Origin: Sphingomonas sp. Root720
Lineage (GTDB): Bacteria; Pseudomonadota; Alphaproteobacteria; Sphingomonadales; Sphingomonadaceae
DNA length: 64,000 bases
Direction: 5' to 3'
NCBI RefSeq assembly: GCF_001428605.1
Contig: NZ_LMID01000013.1
Span: forward strand, 411,042 to 475,041
In this document: one piece after another, positions 53,825 through 62,058 of the stretch
How the letters are laid out: each line of letters begins with the position of its first letter
How positions within the stretch are numbered: position 1 is the stretch's first letter
The notes under the pieces: generated by a model
The model's input: only the letters and a program-made list of their open reading frames with translations
Databases searched by the model: none
What the model was told of the DNA's origin: nothing
Made by a program: the position numbers and the translations under genes

Positions 53825-54838
53825 TCAGCGGCGCATGAACCCCATCCAGCGGAGCAGGACATAGGTCATGCCCGCCACCCCGAAGGCGAGCAGGGTCGCG
53901 AGGAAGGTGCCGTGCGGCGATCGCGCCCAGGGAAGCCCGCCCGTGTTCATGCCGAACAGACCGGTGACGAAGGTCGCCGGCAGCAACAGGGCGGTCATGA
54001 TCGACAATATGTAGAGGTTCTGGTTGGTCCGCTGGTCGACCTGGGTATCGATCTCCTCGCGGAGCTGGCGCAGCTGGCGCTGGACGCCCTCGACGTCGGC
54101 GTCGAGCGACTGGAGCCGCTGCGACAGCTTCTCGACCGTGGCGATCAGCGGTTCGGGCAGTTCCTCGTCCTCTTCGAGCCGCCGGAACACCGTGCTCATC
54201 CCGGCGAGCATGCGGTGGAGCTGGGCGAGGCGGCGGCGGATCGCGATCAGGCCCCGCGCGGTCGGCGAGTTGAAGTCGGTGAGGAAGGCGTCCTCGGCGC
54301 TCTGCACCTCGCCGCTCAGGTCGCGGACCTCGGCGGACAGCCCCTCGGCGATGGTGGTGACGAGCAGGTCGAGCGCGTCGCTCGGCTCCTCGATCCGGCG
54401 GCCATGCGCGAGACGGTTGCGGACATTGTCGGCCGACCGGATCGGATGGAGCCGCGCCGTGATCATCATCGTCGGGGTCAGCGCCAGCCGGATCGCGCCG
54501 ATCTGCGTGCTGCGCTGCTCGAAATCGCGCTCGAAGTCATGGAGCACGCAGCCGACGACGCCCTCGTCGACCAGCGCGCGCTGGTGGTTGTCGCCCGCCA
54601 GCAACAACTCCTTGACGTCCTCGGGCAGGCTCCCCAGCCGGTTGATCCAGCTTGCCGTCCCCTGGTGCGCCAGGCTCAGATGCAGCCAGCGGAAGCCGAC
54701 GCCGACCTCCTCGCAGCGCTCGGTGGGGCGCGCGCCCTCGGCACCGAGGTCGAAGCCCCAGATCAGGCCGGGGGCCGACGGGAAGGGCGTCATCGGCAAG
54801 GGATCGCTGCTGGTCGACACTTCCGGTTCCGATCGCAT
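53825..54838 (-). CDS. CorA/ZntB-type divalent cation transporter
   Basis: This protein of about 337 residues has a long cytoplasmic alpha/beta N-terminal domain, a coiled stalk helix (about 200-270) and two C-terminal membrane helices. The gating motif LFGMNTGGLPWA carries GMN. Sequence around GASWINRLGSL-type positions and the GMNTGGLP context favour ZntB-like members, which move zinc with protons. The start codon is uncertain between ATG 54838 and others nearby. Confidence 0.85.
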   Translation of the reverse strand: MRSEPEVSTSSDPLPMTPFPSAPGLIWGFDLGAEGARPTERCEEVGVGFRWLHLSLAHQGTASWINRLGSLPEDVKELLLAGDNHQRALVDEGVVGCVLHDFERDFEQRSTQIGAIRLALTPTMMITARLHPIRSADNVRNRLAHGRRIEEPSDALDLLVTTIAEGLSAEVRDLSGEVQSAEDAFLTDFNSPTARGLIAIRRRLAQLHRMLAGMSTVFRRLEEDEELPEPLIATVEKLSQRLQSLDADVEGVQRQLRQLREEIDTQVDQRTNQNLYILSIMTALLLPATFVTGLFGMNTGGLPWARSPHGTFLATLLAFGVAGMTYVLLRWMGFMRR

Positions 54839-54959
54839 GGGAAGCGGGGTCGGCGTCCCGCGCCGAATCACCGCCCCCCGTTCCTGCCCTGCTTAGCCGC
54901 TGGCGCGATTTCCAGGCAGATGGAAACATCCGCCCTCGCAAGGCGCGACGGGCGATCCG

Positions 54960-55523
54960 CTAAGCATGGCCGGGAGGCGGCCCGTCGCACGATCCGGCAG
55001 GGACGTAGGTCACCCTGATCACGTCCTCGCCGACCGGATCGGTGGAAACGAGGCGGAGCGGCGGCCGCGGGCCGGCGAAGAACGGCTTGCCGCGACCGAG
55101 CACGACGGGATGGAGATAGAGACGATACTCGTCGATCAGGCCAAGGTCGCCCAGGCTTCGCGCCAGCTCGGGCCCGGAAACGGCGATCTCCCCGACGAGC
55201 CGGGCCTTCAGGCCCCGTATCGTCGCCTCGACGTCGCTCCCGATCAGCGTGGCGTTGGGCCCGACCGACGTCAGCGAGCGCGACACGACCCACTTCGGCT
55301 GGCGCCGCCACGCCGCGGCGAACGCCTGCCGTTCCGGCCCCCACTCGGGAAGATCCTCGTCCCAATAGCGCATCACCTCGTACATGCGGCGGCCATACAC
55401 GCTGCCGGTCAGGCCGCGCACATGGTCCAGCCAGTGACCGAACAGCGCGGGACCCGTGGTCATTTCCAGATGGTCGACATAACCGTCGAGCGACTGGTTC
55501 ATTCCGAAGACGAGCTTTGCCAC
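54960..55523 (-). CDS. RibD C-terminal/dihydrofolate reductase-like protein
   Basis: This 187-residue protein starts at GTG 55523 with GGGAGG ahead. It has the reductase fold (VFGMNQSLDGYVD; GLTGSVYGRRMYEVM; VSRSL; YLHPVVLGRGKPFF), as in YyaP/YwjB relatives of RibD. It probably reduces a pteridine-like or other substrate with NADPH. The long frame continuing upstream is the complement of the next gene and was not used. Confidence 0.85.
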   Translation of the reverse strand: MAKLVFGMNQSLDGYVDHLEMTTGPALFGHWLDHVRGLTGSVYGRRMYEVMRYWDEDLPEWGPERQAFAAAWRRQPKWVVSRSLTSVGPNATLIGSDVEATIRGLKARLVGEIAVSGPELARSLGDLGLIDEYRLYLHPVVLGRGKPFFAGPRPPLRLVSTDPVGEDVIRVTYVPAGSCDGPPPGHA

Positions 55524-55652
55524 GCCGAAACCTCCCAACGAATACCGGGCCTTGCCTGAACGCCGCCCACCGCTTCTCGGGGGTATAGACGGATTCTTGC
55601 TCGACGGTCCCACGAACGCTGGCATGGCCGTCCGATCCGGATAGAAGCAGCC

Positions 55653-57056
55653 ATGGTGCGCGACGACCCGATCCCTCCCTCCGGCTGGAAGCTGTGGCTG
55701 GCCTTCGCGCTGCCGATGGCGCTGGGCCTCGCGCTGCGGATCGCCGCGGCGCAGGGCGACTATTGGCTCGACGAGGCATGGTCGGCGCTGTTCGCGCGCG
55801 ATGCGCCGACGCCGGGCGACCTGCTGTTCGCGAGCGGCCCGGGCGATGGCCATGTCCTCAACGGCCTGTGGCTGCGATTCGTCGGCTGGGGCGGTCCGCC
55901 GCTGCTCGGCCGCGCGCTGTCGATCGCCTGCGGCACCGCCGCGATCGGCGTGGCGGGGCTGATCGGGCTGCGGCGCGGCCTGGGCACGACGCTGCTGACG
56001 GCGACGATGTTCGCCGTCTCGCCGATCCTGCTGACCTACGGCTCCGAGGCGCGCGGCGATGCGCCGATGCTGCTCGCGCTGCTCGTCTCGATCTGGATCG
56101 TCGATCGCGAACTGTTCGGCCGTCCGCCGCGCCGCGCCGGGCCTTGGCTGGGCCTGGCCGCGCTGCTCGGCATGTTCGCCGATATGTCGATGCTGTTCGG
56201 CATCGCGGCGCTGAGCGGCTGGGTGCTGATCGAATATGGCCGGCGCATGCCCGCCCGCCGCGCCGTCGCCGCAACCGCCCGGCTGATGGGCCGCCCGATC
56301 GGCGCGGTGGTCGCGGTGCTGCTGCTGGTCCTGGCCGCCACCCTCGCCGGTCCGGAGGGGGCGGGCGTGGACGGCATGGCCGCCTTCTCCTGGCCGGCAT
56401 TCGTCGGTGCGCTGGTCGATATGCTGGCCTTCACGATCGGCTGGTCGCCGATGATCGGACTGCCGATGCTGGCCCTGCTGCTGCTCCCGGTGGCGGTGCG
56501 GAGGACCGGCGCGCTCGCCGACCGGTCGCCCTTCTTCCTGATCGCGATCCTCGGCTTTCCGCTGCTGGTGGCGCTCGCCGAACCCGACGACGGCGTGTGG
56601 CCGCGCTATTATCTGCTGGTCTCGGTGGCGCTGCTGCTGTTGATCGCCGACCTGCTGGCGGCGCTGGTCGCGCGCGGCAAGCAGGCGGCGGCGGTCGCGA
56701 CGGGCATGATCCTGATCGCCAGCCTCGCCACCGACACGAGCATCGTCCAAAGCCGGCGCGGCGACCCCGGCAGGGCGGTCGACGCGATGATGCGGCGGGC
56801 GCCGGGTGGCGCCACGGTCCTGCTCGACCATGGCGGCGACGGCGCGGTGCTCGAAAGCGCGGCGGCGTCGCGGGTCTACCGGCTGCTGACGATCGACAGC
56901 TGCGTGCCCGCCCGCTTCGTCTATCTGTCCGGCAACCGCACCGAGCCCTTCCCGCTGGCGGCGCTGCGCTGCGGCGCCGCCTTCCGGCCGATCGCCTCGG
57001 GTCGAGCCTATGGCCTGTCGGGCATGGACTGGCAATTGTACGAGCGGGTGCCGTGA
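55653..57056 (+). CDS. ArnT/PMT-like membrane glycosyltransferase
   Basis: This 467-residue protein has about ten membrane helices. The first periplasmic loop carries GDYWLDEAWSALFARDAPTPG, with the acidic pair DE typical of GT-C enzymes that use polyprenyl-phosphate sugars. The C-terminal 90 residues form a soluble domain containing CVPARFVYLSGNRTEPFP. It probably glycosylates lipid A or another surface molecule, substrate unknown. It stands alone. Confidence 0.82.
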   Translation: MVRDDPIPPSGWKLWLAFALPMALGLALRIAAAQGDYWLDEAWSALFARDAPTPGDLLFASGPGDGHVLNGLWLRFVGWGGPPLLGRALSIACGTAAIGVAGLIGLRRGLGTTLLTATMFAVSPILLTYGSEARGDAPMLLALLVSIWIVDRELFGRPPRRAGPWLGLAALLGMFADMSMLFGIAALSGWVLIEYGRRMPARRAVAATARLMGRPIGAVVAVLLLVLAATLAGPEGAGVDGMAAFSWPAFVGALVDMLAFTIGWSPMIGLPMLALLLLPVAVRRTGALADRSPFFLIAILGFPLLVALAEPDDGVWPRYYLLVSVALLLLIADLLAALVARGKQAAAVATGMILIASLATDTSIVQSRRGDPGRAVDAMMRRAPGGATVLLDHGGDGAVLESAAASRVYRLLTIDSCVPARFVYLSGNRTEPFPLAALRCGAAFRPIASGRAYGLSGMDWQLYERVP

Positions 57057-57225
57057 ACGGGCCCGGCCCGGAAGCCGCGGCGAGGTTCCGGTCCAAGGCG
57101 TTTCGGCATCGAGACCGTCTGAAGCACAGGGGGTCCGCGCTCCACGAAGGGATTGGCACCATGCCGTCGCGCCGTGTACAGCGCCGTCCCTGATTGCGTC
57201 TGCGGAGAGGCGAGCGAGCGGGGAC

Positions 57226-57738
57226 ATGAACAGCACCGGCCTGGAGGCCGTCTTCCTGTCGAACCGGGCCCGGCTGCTCGCCTTCCTGCGCGCGCACGGC
57301 GCCGGAGACGCGGCCGAGGACCTGTTGCAGGACCTGTGGCTGAAGCTGTCGTCCGCGCCCGACGGGCCGATCGCGCAGCCGCTCTCCTACCTCTACCGCG
57401 CCGCCAACAACCTGATGCTCGACCGCTACCGGTCGCGGCAGCAGGCGACGCGGCGCGACCAGGACTGGACCGAGGCGGCGACCACCGTCCCCGGTCAGTC
57501 GGACGAGCCGTCGACCGAACGGCGGCTGATCGCGCGCGAGCAGTTGCGGCTCGCCCAGGCGGCGCTCGATGCGCTGGGGGAACGGCCCGCCGCGATCTTC
57601 CGCCGGCACCGCATCGACGGGGTCGGCCAGCGCGAGATCGCCGCCGAGTTCGGTGTCAGCATCAGCACGGTCGAAAGCGACCTGCGCCGCGCCTATCGCG
57701 CGATGATCGAGCTCAGGAGCCGTTTCGATGAGGGATGA
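57226..57738 (+). CDS. ECF sigma factor (FecI-like)
   Basis: This 170-residue sigma-70 family factor has region 2 (FLSNRARLLAFLRAHGAGDAAEDLLQDLWLK) and region 4 (IFRRHRIDGVGQREIAAEFGVSISTVESDLRRAYRAM). There is no region 1 or 3. It is followed with a four-base overlap by a FecR-like gene and a receptor with an STN domain, so it is expected to be activated by cell-surface signalling and to drive the receptor gene. ATG 57226 is the start of the conserved region. Confidence 0.92.
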   Translation: MNSTGLEAVFLSNRARLLAFLRAHGAGDAAEDLLQDLWLKLSSAPDGPIAQPLSYLYRAANNLMLDRYRSRQQATRRDQDWTEAATTVPGQSDEPSTERRLIAREQLRLAQAALDALGERPAAIFRRHRIDGVGQREIAAEFGVSISTVESDLRRAYRAMIELRSRFDEG

Positions 57739-58769
57739 GCCGAACGTCTCCGTCCTGTCTTTCAGGGAGCCACACCTTCATGGCTGAGGACAGGCACGAT
57801 ATGGAAACCGCGGCACTCGACTGGGTGATCCGCCTGCGCGACCCCGGCTTCGACGGCTGGGAGGAATTCGAGGCATGGCTGGGCGCCGACCCGGCCCATG
57901 CCGAAGCCTATCATCGCCTTGCGATCGCCGACCAGGACATGGCCGAACTGCTCGCCGTCGCGCCCGCTTCGGCCGAGATGCCGTCGAACGTCGTGCCCCT
58001 GCCCCACCGGTCCCAGCCACACCGGTCCCAGCCGCACCGATTACTGCCGCACCGGTCGCTGACCCGCCGCGCCTGGCTGGGCGGCGCGATCGCGGCCTCG
58101 GTGGCGGGCCTGATCGGCTTCGGCATGATCGATCGCCAGCCGGCGCTCTACCAGGTCGAGACCGCGCCGGGCATGCGGCGTACCGTCACGCTCGGCGACG
58201 GCAGCCGGATCGCGCTCAACGGCGGCACCCGCATCACCCTCGACCGCAAGGATCCGCGCCACGCGACGCTGGAGCGCGGCGAGGCGCTGTTCGACGTCGT
58301 CCACGACGATGACGCACCGTTCAAGGTGCTGGTCGGCGACACGACGCTGGTCGACGTCGGCACCAGTTTCAACGTCGTGCGCGACGGCCGCGTCACCGCC
58401 GTCCAGGTCTCCGAGGGGGCGGTGGTCTACGATCCCGACGGCGCGGCGGTGCGTCTCGATGCCGGGCGGCGCCTGCGCGCGGAGGACGGCGACCCGCATA
58501 TCGAGCTCGCCGCCGTGGCGCCCGACGCGGTCGCCGCCTGGCGCGAGGGCCGGCTGATCTATGACGGGCAGACCATGGCCGACGTCGCCGCCGACCTGAC
58601 CCGCTGGTCGGGCGAGACGGTGCGCGCCGATCCGCGCGTCGCCGCCCAGCGTTTCCGTGGCGTGCTGAGCCTGGGCAAGGACGACGATGTCGCCGGCCTC
58701 GCCTCGCTGCTAGACGTCGACGTCCGTCGCAGCGGACGGGAATGGATTTTGTCGCCCCGGAACCCGTGA
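57735..58769 (+). CDS. FecR-type anti-sigma regulator
   Basis: This protein of about 344 residues has an N-terminal cytoplasmic DUF4880-type domain (about 22-75, TAALDWVIRLRDPGFDGWEEFEAWLGADPAHAEAYHRL). A 15-base tandem repeat (58002-58061, four units) encodes a His/Arg/Ser/Pro linker. One membrane helix (LGGAIAASVAGLIGFGMI, about 115-133) and the FecR domain (about 150-250) follow. It spans the inner membrane and carries the receptor's signal to the sigma factor. ATG 57735 and 57780 are both possible. The stop overlaps the receptor start (GTGA). Confidence 0.9.
   Translation: MSRTSPSCLSGSHTFMAEDRHDMETAALDWVIRLRDPGFDGWEEFEAWLGADPAHAEAYHRLAIADQDMAELLAVAPASAEMPSNVVPLPHRSQPHRSQPHRLLPHRSLTRRAWLGGAIAASVAGLIGFGMIDRQPALYQVETAPGMRRTVTLGDGSRIALNGGTRITLDRKDPRHATLERGEALFDVVHDDDAPFKVLVGDTTLVDVGTSFNVVRDGRVTAVQVSEGAVVYDPDGAAVRLDAGRRLRAEDGDPHIELAAVAPDAVAAWREGRLIYDGQTMADVAADLTRWSGETVRADPRVAAQRFRGVLSLGKDDDVAGLASLLDVDVRRSGREWILSPRNP
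58002..58061 (+). repeat. 15-base tandem repeat inside the fecR-like gene
   Basis: Four units with consensus CCGCACCGGTCCCAG encode repeats of a PHRSQ type. The unit length keeps the frame, so changes in copy number would alter only linker length in the anti-sigma protein, just before its membrane helix. Confidence 0.7.
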
Positions 58770-61168
58770 ACCGCACCCTCGCCCTCGCCAGCATCCCCCT
58801 GGCTCTCGCGGCCGCCCCGATCGGCGCCGCGGAGGTGAAGCCGCTCGACCTGCCGGCGGGCCGGCTGAGCGACGCCGTGGCGGCGCTCGCGGCGCAGGCC
58901 GGGGTCAGCGTCAGCGTCGCCGAGGGATCGGTCTGGGCGATGCGGGTGGCGCCGCTGCGCGGCCGGATGAGCGCGGAGGACGCTCTGCGCCGCCTGCTGC
59001 GCGGCAGCCGCGCCCGGCTGGTCGTGATCGACGGACGGAGCTTCCGGATCGTCGCCGCGCGGGACGTCGCCGCGCCGCCGCGCCGCGCCCGCCCCGCGCC
59101 GCCGCCCGTCGTCGAGGGCGAGGAGCAGCCGATCATCGTCACCGCATCGAAGCGCGACACGCGGCTGCGCGACTTCGCCGGATCGGTCAGCATCCTCGAC
59201 GGCGCCGACCTGACCTTCGGCGGCGAGCAGGGCATGGAATCGGTGCTCGCCCGCGTCGCCAGCCTGTCGTCGACCCATCTCGGCGCCGGCCGCAACAAGC
59301 TGTTCATCCGCGGCATCGCCGATTCGAGCTTCACCGGGCCGACCCAGGCGACGGTCGGCCAGTATCTGGGCGACATGCGGCTGACCTACAACGCGCCCGA
59401 TCCCGACCTGCGGCTCTACGACATCCGGTCGGTCGAGATCCTCGAGGGGCCGCAGGGCACGCTCTACGGCGCCGGTTCGCTCGGCGGCATCATCCGCATC
59501 GTCCGCAACCCGCCGCGGCTCGGCGAATATGGCGGCGCGCTGTCGGCGGGCGTGTCGGCCACCGCGCATGGTGATCCGTCCGGCGACCTCGGCGGCATGC
59601 TCAACCTGCCCGTCGCCGGCGACCGGGTGGCGCTGCGCGCGGTCGCCTACGGGCTGCGCGAGGGCGGCTATATCGACGATGTCTGGCGCGGGAAGAAGGA
59701 CATCAACCGCACCCGCATCGCCGGCGGCCGCGCGACCCTGCGGATCGACGCCGGCGACGGCTGGACCGTCGACGTCGGCGGCGTCTACCAGGACAATCAT
59801 GGCCGGGACAGCCAATATGCCGATCGCAGCCTGGGCGGGCTGAAGCGATCGAGCCGGACGCCGGGGGGCTTCGACGCCGATTATGCGCTGGGCGAGCTGG
59901 TCGTCGCCAAGGCCTGGGACGGCCTGTCCTTCCTGTCCTCGACCGGGCTGGTGCGCCAGGACCTCGACGAGCGCTACGACGCCAGCATGGACGGGGTCGA
60001 GCGCCAGTTCTCGCAGCGCAACCGGACCCGCATGTTCGCGACCGAGAACCGGCTGTGGCGGCCGGCCCGCGACGGCTTCGGCTGGGTGATCGGCGCCAGC
60101 TACACCCATAACCGCACCGATCTCGACCGGTCGCTCGGCCCGGCGGGCGCGCCGGCAGCCGTCACCGGCGTGTCCAACCGCATCCGCGAGACGACCGTCT
60201 ATGGCGAGGCCAGCGTCGAGCCGGTCCGCGCCCTGACCGTGACCGGGGGCCTGCGCTACACCTGGTCGAAGCTGGGCGGCGGCGCCGACGATCCGTTGCC
60301 GGCCTTCTCCGCCGTCGTCGAGGCCGCGCGCGCCGCCATCGTCGCCACCCGCAACGAGAAAAGGCTGCTCCCGTCCGCCTCGGTGTCGGCCGCGCTGCTG
60401 CCGCGGCTGACCGTATATGCCCGCTACCAGCAGGGGTTCCGGCCCGGCGGCCTCGCGATCGAGGGCGGCTTCGTCCGCCGCTTCCGCAACGACCATGTCG
60501 CGACGATGGAGACCGGGCTGCGCTACGGCGTGCGCGGCGACGATCCGTTCGATCTGTCGCTGAGCCTGTCCTACACCGACTGGCAGGACATCCAGGCCGA
60601 TTTCATCGACAGCGGCGGCCTGCCCTCGACCGACAATATCGGCGACGGCCGCATCTATTCGGTGAGCGCGGCGATGGGCTGGGCGCCGCTGTCCGGACTG
60701 ATCTTCGACGCCGCCACGACCTACAACAACAGCCGCGTCACCGATCCGTCGACCTCGCTGCTGATCGCGCTCGCCGCCGTCCCGGTAAGCGACAAGACCG
60801 GCGCCTTCACCGGCGGGCAGAGCCGCATCCCCAATGTCGCGCGCTTCACCAGCCGGGTCGGCTTCGACTATCGCAGGCCCGTTTCCGACGCGCTCGAACT
60901 GCGGGTCAACGGCTGGGTCCGCTACATCGGCAAGTCGCGGCTCGGCATCGGCCCGATCCTCGGCGACCTGCAGGGCGACTATCTGGACACCGCACTGACC
61001 GCGCGGGTCGGGCGGCCCGATTTCGGCGTGAGCCTCGGCGTCACCAACCTGACCGACGCGATCGGCAACCGCTTCGCGCTCGGCACCCCCTTCCAGGCCG
61101 CCGGCGGCCGCCAGATCACCCCGCTGCGCCCACGCACGATCCGCATCGGCCTCGACAAGAGCTTCTGA
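58766..61168 (+). CDS. TonB-dependent receptor with N-terminal STN signalling domain
   Basis: This protein of about 800 residues starts at GTG 58766 overlapping fecR. It has a signal peptide (VNRTLALASIPLALAAAPIGAA) and an STN domain (about 30-95, PLDLPAGRLSDAVAALAAQAGVS). A TonB-box area (EEQPIIVTASKRDTRLRDF), a plug (about 130-240) with VEILEGPQGTLYGAGSLGGIIRI, and a 22-strand barrel ending KSF follow. It should import a siderophore or other large nutrient and signal through FecR and the sigma factor. The ligand is not indicated. Confidence 0.94.
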   Translation: MNRTLALASIPLALAAAPIGAAEVKPLDLPAGRLSDAVAALAAQAGVSVSVAEGSVWAMRVAPLRGRMSAEDALRRLLRGSRARLVVIDGRSFRIVAARDVAAPPRRARPAPPPVVEGEEQPIIVTASKRDTRLRDFAGSVSILDGADLTFGGEQGMESVLARVASLSSTHLGAGRNKLFIRGIADSSFTGPTQATVGQYLGDMRLTYNAPDPDLRLYDIRSVEILEGPQGTLYGAGSLGGIIRIVRNPPRLGEYGGALSAGVSATAHGDPSGDLGGMLNLPVAGDRVALRAVAYGLREGGYIDDVWRGKKDINRTRIAGGRATLRIDAGDGWTVDVGGVYQDNHGRDSQYADRSLGGLKRSSRTPGGFDADYALGELVVAKAWDGLSFLSSTGLVRQDLDERYDASMDGVERQFSQRNRTRMFATENRLWRPARDGFGWVIGASYTHNRTDLDRSLGPAGAPAAVTGVSNRIRETTVYGEASVEPVRALTVTGGLRYTWSKLGGGADDPLPAFSAVVEAARAAIVATRNEKRLLPSASVSAALLPRLTVYARYQQGFRPGGLAIEGGFVRRFRNDHVATMETGLRYGVRGDDPFDLSLSLSYTDWQDIQADFIDSGGLPSTDNIGDGRIYSVSAAMGWAPLSGLIFDAATTYNNSRVTDPSTSLLIALAAVPVSDKTGAFTGGQSRIPNVARFTSRVGFDYRRPVSDALELRVNGWVRYIGKSRLGIGPILGDLQGDYLDTALTARVGRPDFGVSLGVTNLTDAIGNRFALGTPFQAAGGRQITPLRPRTIRIGLDKSF

Positions 61169-61940
61169 GCCGAGCGGCGGCCGACGCCCCCTTCCCGTTC
61201 CCCCGCTCCCCGCTCCCCCCCGCTCCCCCCGCTCTCCCCTCCGTCATGCCAGCGTAGGCTGGCATCTCAGGAGAGACCCGCGCCGCTCTTCTCCCGAGAC
61301 CCCAGCCTTCGCTGGGGTGACGCCATGGATGCGATCGGCAACCGCTTCGCGCTCGCCCCCCTTCCAGGCCGCCGGCCGCCGCCAGATCCCCCCGCTCCCC
61401 CCGCTCCCCCTCCGTCATGCCAGCGCAGGCTGGCATCTCAGGAGAGACGCGCCCCGCTCTTCTCCCGAGACCCCAGCCTTCGCTGGGGTGACGCCACGGA
61501 TGCGATCGGCAACCGCTTCGCGCTCGGCACCCCCTTCCAGGCCGCCGGCGGCCGCCAGATCACCCCGCTGCGCCCGCGCGCGATCCGCATCGGCCTCGAC
61601 AAGAGCTTCTGAGCCGAGCGGCGGCCGACGCCCCCTTCCCGTTCCCCCGCTCCCCGCTCCCTCCGCTCCCCCCTCCGTCATGCCAGCGTAGGCTGGCATC
61701 TCAGGAGAGACGCGCGCCGCTCCTCTCCCGAGACCCCAGCCTTCGCTGGGGTGACGTCATGGATGCGATCGGCAACCGCTTCGCACCCGCCCCCCTTCCA
61801 GGCCGCCGGCCGCCGCCAGATCCCCCCGCTCCCCCCGCTCCCCCTCCGTCATGCCAGCGCAGGCTGGCATCTCAGGAGAGACCCGCCCCGCTCTTCTCCC
61901 GAGATCCCGGCTTCCGCCAAGATGACGAAGAGCGGCGCGG
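61169..61940 (+). repeat. Tandem duplication of the receptor 3' end interleaved with REP family A
   Basis: The last 110 or so bases of the receptor gene, including its stop and 3' flank, recur near-identically at 61502-61655. Shorter damaged copies of the same stretch begin at 61331 and 61765. Each is followed by a REP family A element (about 61235-61320, 61410-61497, 61672-61757 and 61846-61925). The order full-REP-short-REP occurs twice with a period near 440 bases. No independent start codon or ribosome site drives the copies, so they are not counted as genes. Confidence 0.85.
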
Positions 61941-62058
61941 CGCCTCCCGCGACATTTTCTTCCAAGGCTCCGCCGCGTCGGCCCCGTCTTCGGGTCATGC
62001 GGGAGGGCGATCGCGGCAAGCGATCCCTTCCCCGATGACCGAAGGGAATGGAATCTCG

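Noticed and set aside
55524-57236. Extension of the RibD-like frame upstream by over 500 codons
   Set aside because: The extension is antisense to the membrane glycosyltransferase. The reductase fold begins at GTG 55523, which has a good ribosome site.
61325-61612. 95-residue frame through the receptor-tail repeats
   Set aside because: It joins a damaged and a full copy of the receptor C-terminus through a REP element, with no signal peptide or ribosome site. Treated as repeat, not gene.
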